A stretch of DNA of 64,000 bases, from assembly GCA_902729315.2 (NCBI GenBank), contig LR746264.1:3761878-3825877 (forward strand), in the 5' to 3' direction. Position 1 is the first letter of the stretch, and each line of letters starts with the position of its first letter. The notes beneath the pieces are model-generated. The model worked only from the letters and a program-made list of their open reading frames with translations, was not told the origin of the DNA and did not search any database. Source of the stretch: Spirodela intermedia. Its lineage: Eukaryota > Streptophyta > Magnoliopsida > Alismatales > Araceae. Positions 62,714 through 64,000 of the stretch are shown here, piece by piece. The translations under genes and the position numbers were made by a program.

Positions 62714-64000
62714 CTAGTAATGCAATAGCAAAGGAAGAAGCTGTGAGCAAAAACGACCAGGAAACGTGTAGCACATCTTGATCAATTAAAAAGAGTTCAT
62801 CAATCGAGTGGGATACTAAAGAGAGTAGTTTGATTGTCAATAAACATTTGCCCACAATTACAGTTATTCCTATGTGTACCTGTAAGGTTACAGGAACAAG
62901 AATTTCATACAATTCTTGTATCTACAGAATGGCTTCAGAAGGCCCATAGCATAAATTAAATGGCAATTAGGGTCCATTACGGATAAAATATCACTCTACA
63001 AGCAACAGTAAAGGCACTACTATCAAGGACCTAAAGTATACGCCCTTTGTCAGATTTCAAAGAAGACAGCCAGCCAAGTCATTCATTTCAGACCCTACAA
63101 CGTCACAGTAATATTTTAGATGTAAATACTTATATATTCATCATGAAAAAATGACTAAACCTCGAGAAATAATTATTCTGAAGACACCCTCGATCATCAA
63201 AATATACTGGCAGTTTCTTTCTACACAATGTATGACCATTTATGAAGCTATACATGAAAAAAATAGAAAGGTAAAAAGTCTACAGCTCTTTAACAAGAAC
63301 TGGAAAGTATAAGTTTCCATGATTATCCTAGGAAGATGAATGCTAACAAATCACACTAAAGAAAAAATATGGCGAAAAGCTTGAAAATGTCAAAGATTCC
63401 ATGGTTTGTATACCGGGAAACTAAATCGTTACAGTCTGACTCCTCTACTCTCAACAAAGGTGATACTTTGTATACCAGAAAATCTTCTATGGTTTCTCTC
63501 GATCGAAATAGCTACAGCACAAGTCGGAGAATCATTATCCACCGTTCATTTTCCATTTCAAAGGAGTAAGAAGTAAGCTACTAAAGTCTCACTTGATCAT
63601 GTCCATGAAACTCAGCCTACATCTTATCAATGATTTTGAAAGACCCTTATCATGGCACACCAATCATCGATATAATGGATGCATATTATTAGAAGGTAAC
63701 AGTAAATCACAGGATTGAAGGAGCGTAACTCTAAAATTTGATAAAAAACAAGAAATATGTACAAAGAGATCTTGTTGACGAGGGAGATAGGGTTCTACTC
63801 AATGGTACAAAGCTAATTTAAAAAGTGACGTTACATGATGTAGCAATTCATATTGTAAACCATCAAAGCTATCAAAAGCACCTACTCAAGGGAACCCCGC
63901 TGTTGAACGGGGAGATGGTCTACTAAAGAAGTGAAGGTTTGACAGAACTGGAATCCTAAATAAAACATGATTAGCGACTACTAAGGAGACTTGGGAGTGA
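62714..64000. other. Presumed upstream NOMO intron, runs past the window
   Basis: AT-rich, at least 1.29 kb. No exon encoding the preceding NOMO domain (which should end near a VP-KFQ motif) was found on the minus strand, so it is probably one long intron. Confidence 0.5.

Noticed and set aside
62676-62912. Minus-strand frame extending upstream of the NOMO exon
   Set aside because: The conserved protein starts at the acceptor before VTGFSVGG (62713). The sequence upstream is intronic and does not match NOMO.

Overview
The window is nuclear DNA from a flowering plant. Eleven protein genes have close land-plant counterparts, introns carry plant-type splice sites, and GC-rich genes (PME, polygalacturonase, OXP1, F-box) sit among AT-rich, intron-bearing genes and AT-rich spacers. 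That mix, the many GA/CT microsatellites, and grass-like residues in the ATP-citrate lyase subunit suggest a monocot, possibly an early-diverging one; this is inference, not proof. There is no sign of bacterial or viral sequence. Gene models were built by matching GT-AG (and a few GC-AG) splice sites so that reading phase is kept across every junction.

Layout. 1-2251 (+): 3' part of mitochondrial pyruvate dehydrogenase kinase, starting with the last codons of an upstream exon. 3121-4955 (+): pectin methylesterase with an inhibitor-like pro-domain. 6450-7936 (-): GH28 polygalacturonase, convergent with the PME; the two act in sequence on pectin. 8783-10250 (+): a cysteine-rich RING/PHD-like protein of unknown role, head to head with the polygalacturonase. 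12427-16323 (-): intronless 5-oxoprolinase OXP1. 18632-19411 (-): intronless F-box protein. 19780-22380 (-): six-exon E2 ubiquitin-conjugating enzyme of the UBC19/20 (E2-C) class. 23633-29098 (-): 16-exon ATP-citrate lyase subunit B (608 codons), with a probable leader exon and TATA box near 30.5-30.6 kb. 31.4-37.1 kb: AT-rich, gene-free, with diverged repeats and a weak LTR-retroelement signal. 37434-40981 (-): four-exon GUN1 (PPR-SMR, plastid). 43086-47421 (+): 13-exon plastid ferroportin-like transporter MAR1/IREG3. 50378-62713 (-): 17 3'-terminal exons of the ER protein NOMO, whose N-terminal exons lie beyond the window.

The genes do not form an operon or a recognisable biosynthetic cluster. 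The functional neighbours that can be argued for are the PME/polygalacturonase pair and the head-to-head plastid pair GUN1/IREG3. I found no convincing wholly new system. The unusual signals are: two GC-AG introns in ACLB and a probable third in IREG3; a telomere-like repeat translated inside OXP1; strong recurrence of the hexamer GTTGAC/GTCAAC; CT arrays abutting stop codons and lying on the sense strand of introns; and many short tandem duplications, including several minisatellites inside introns.
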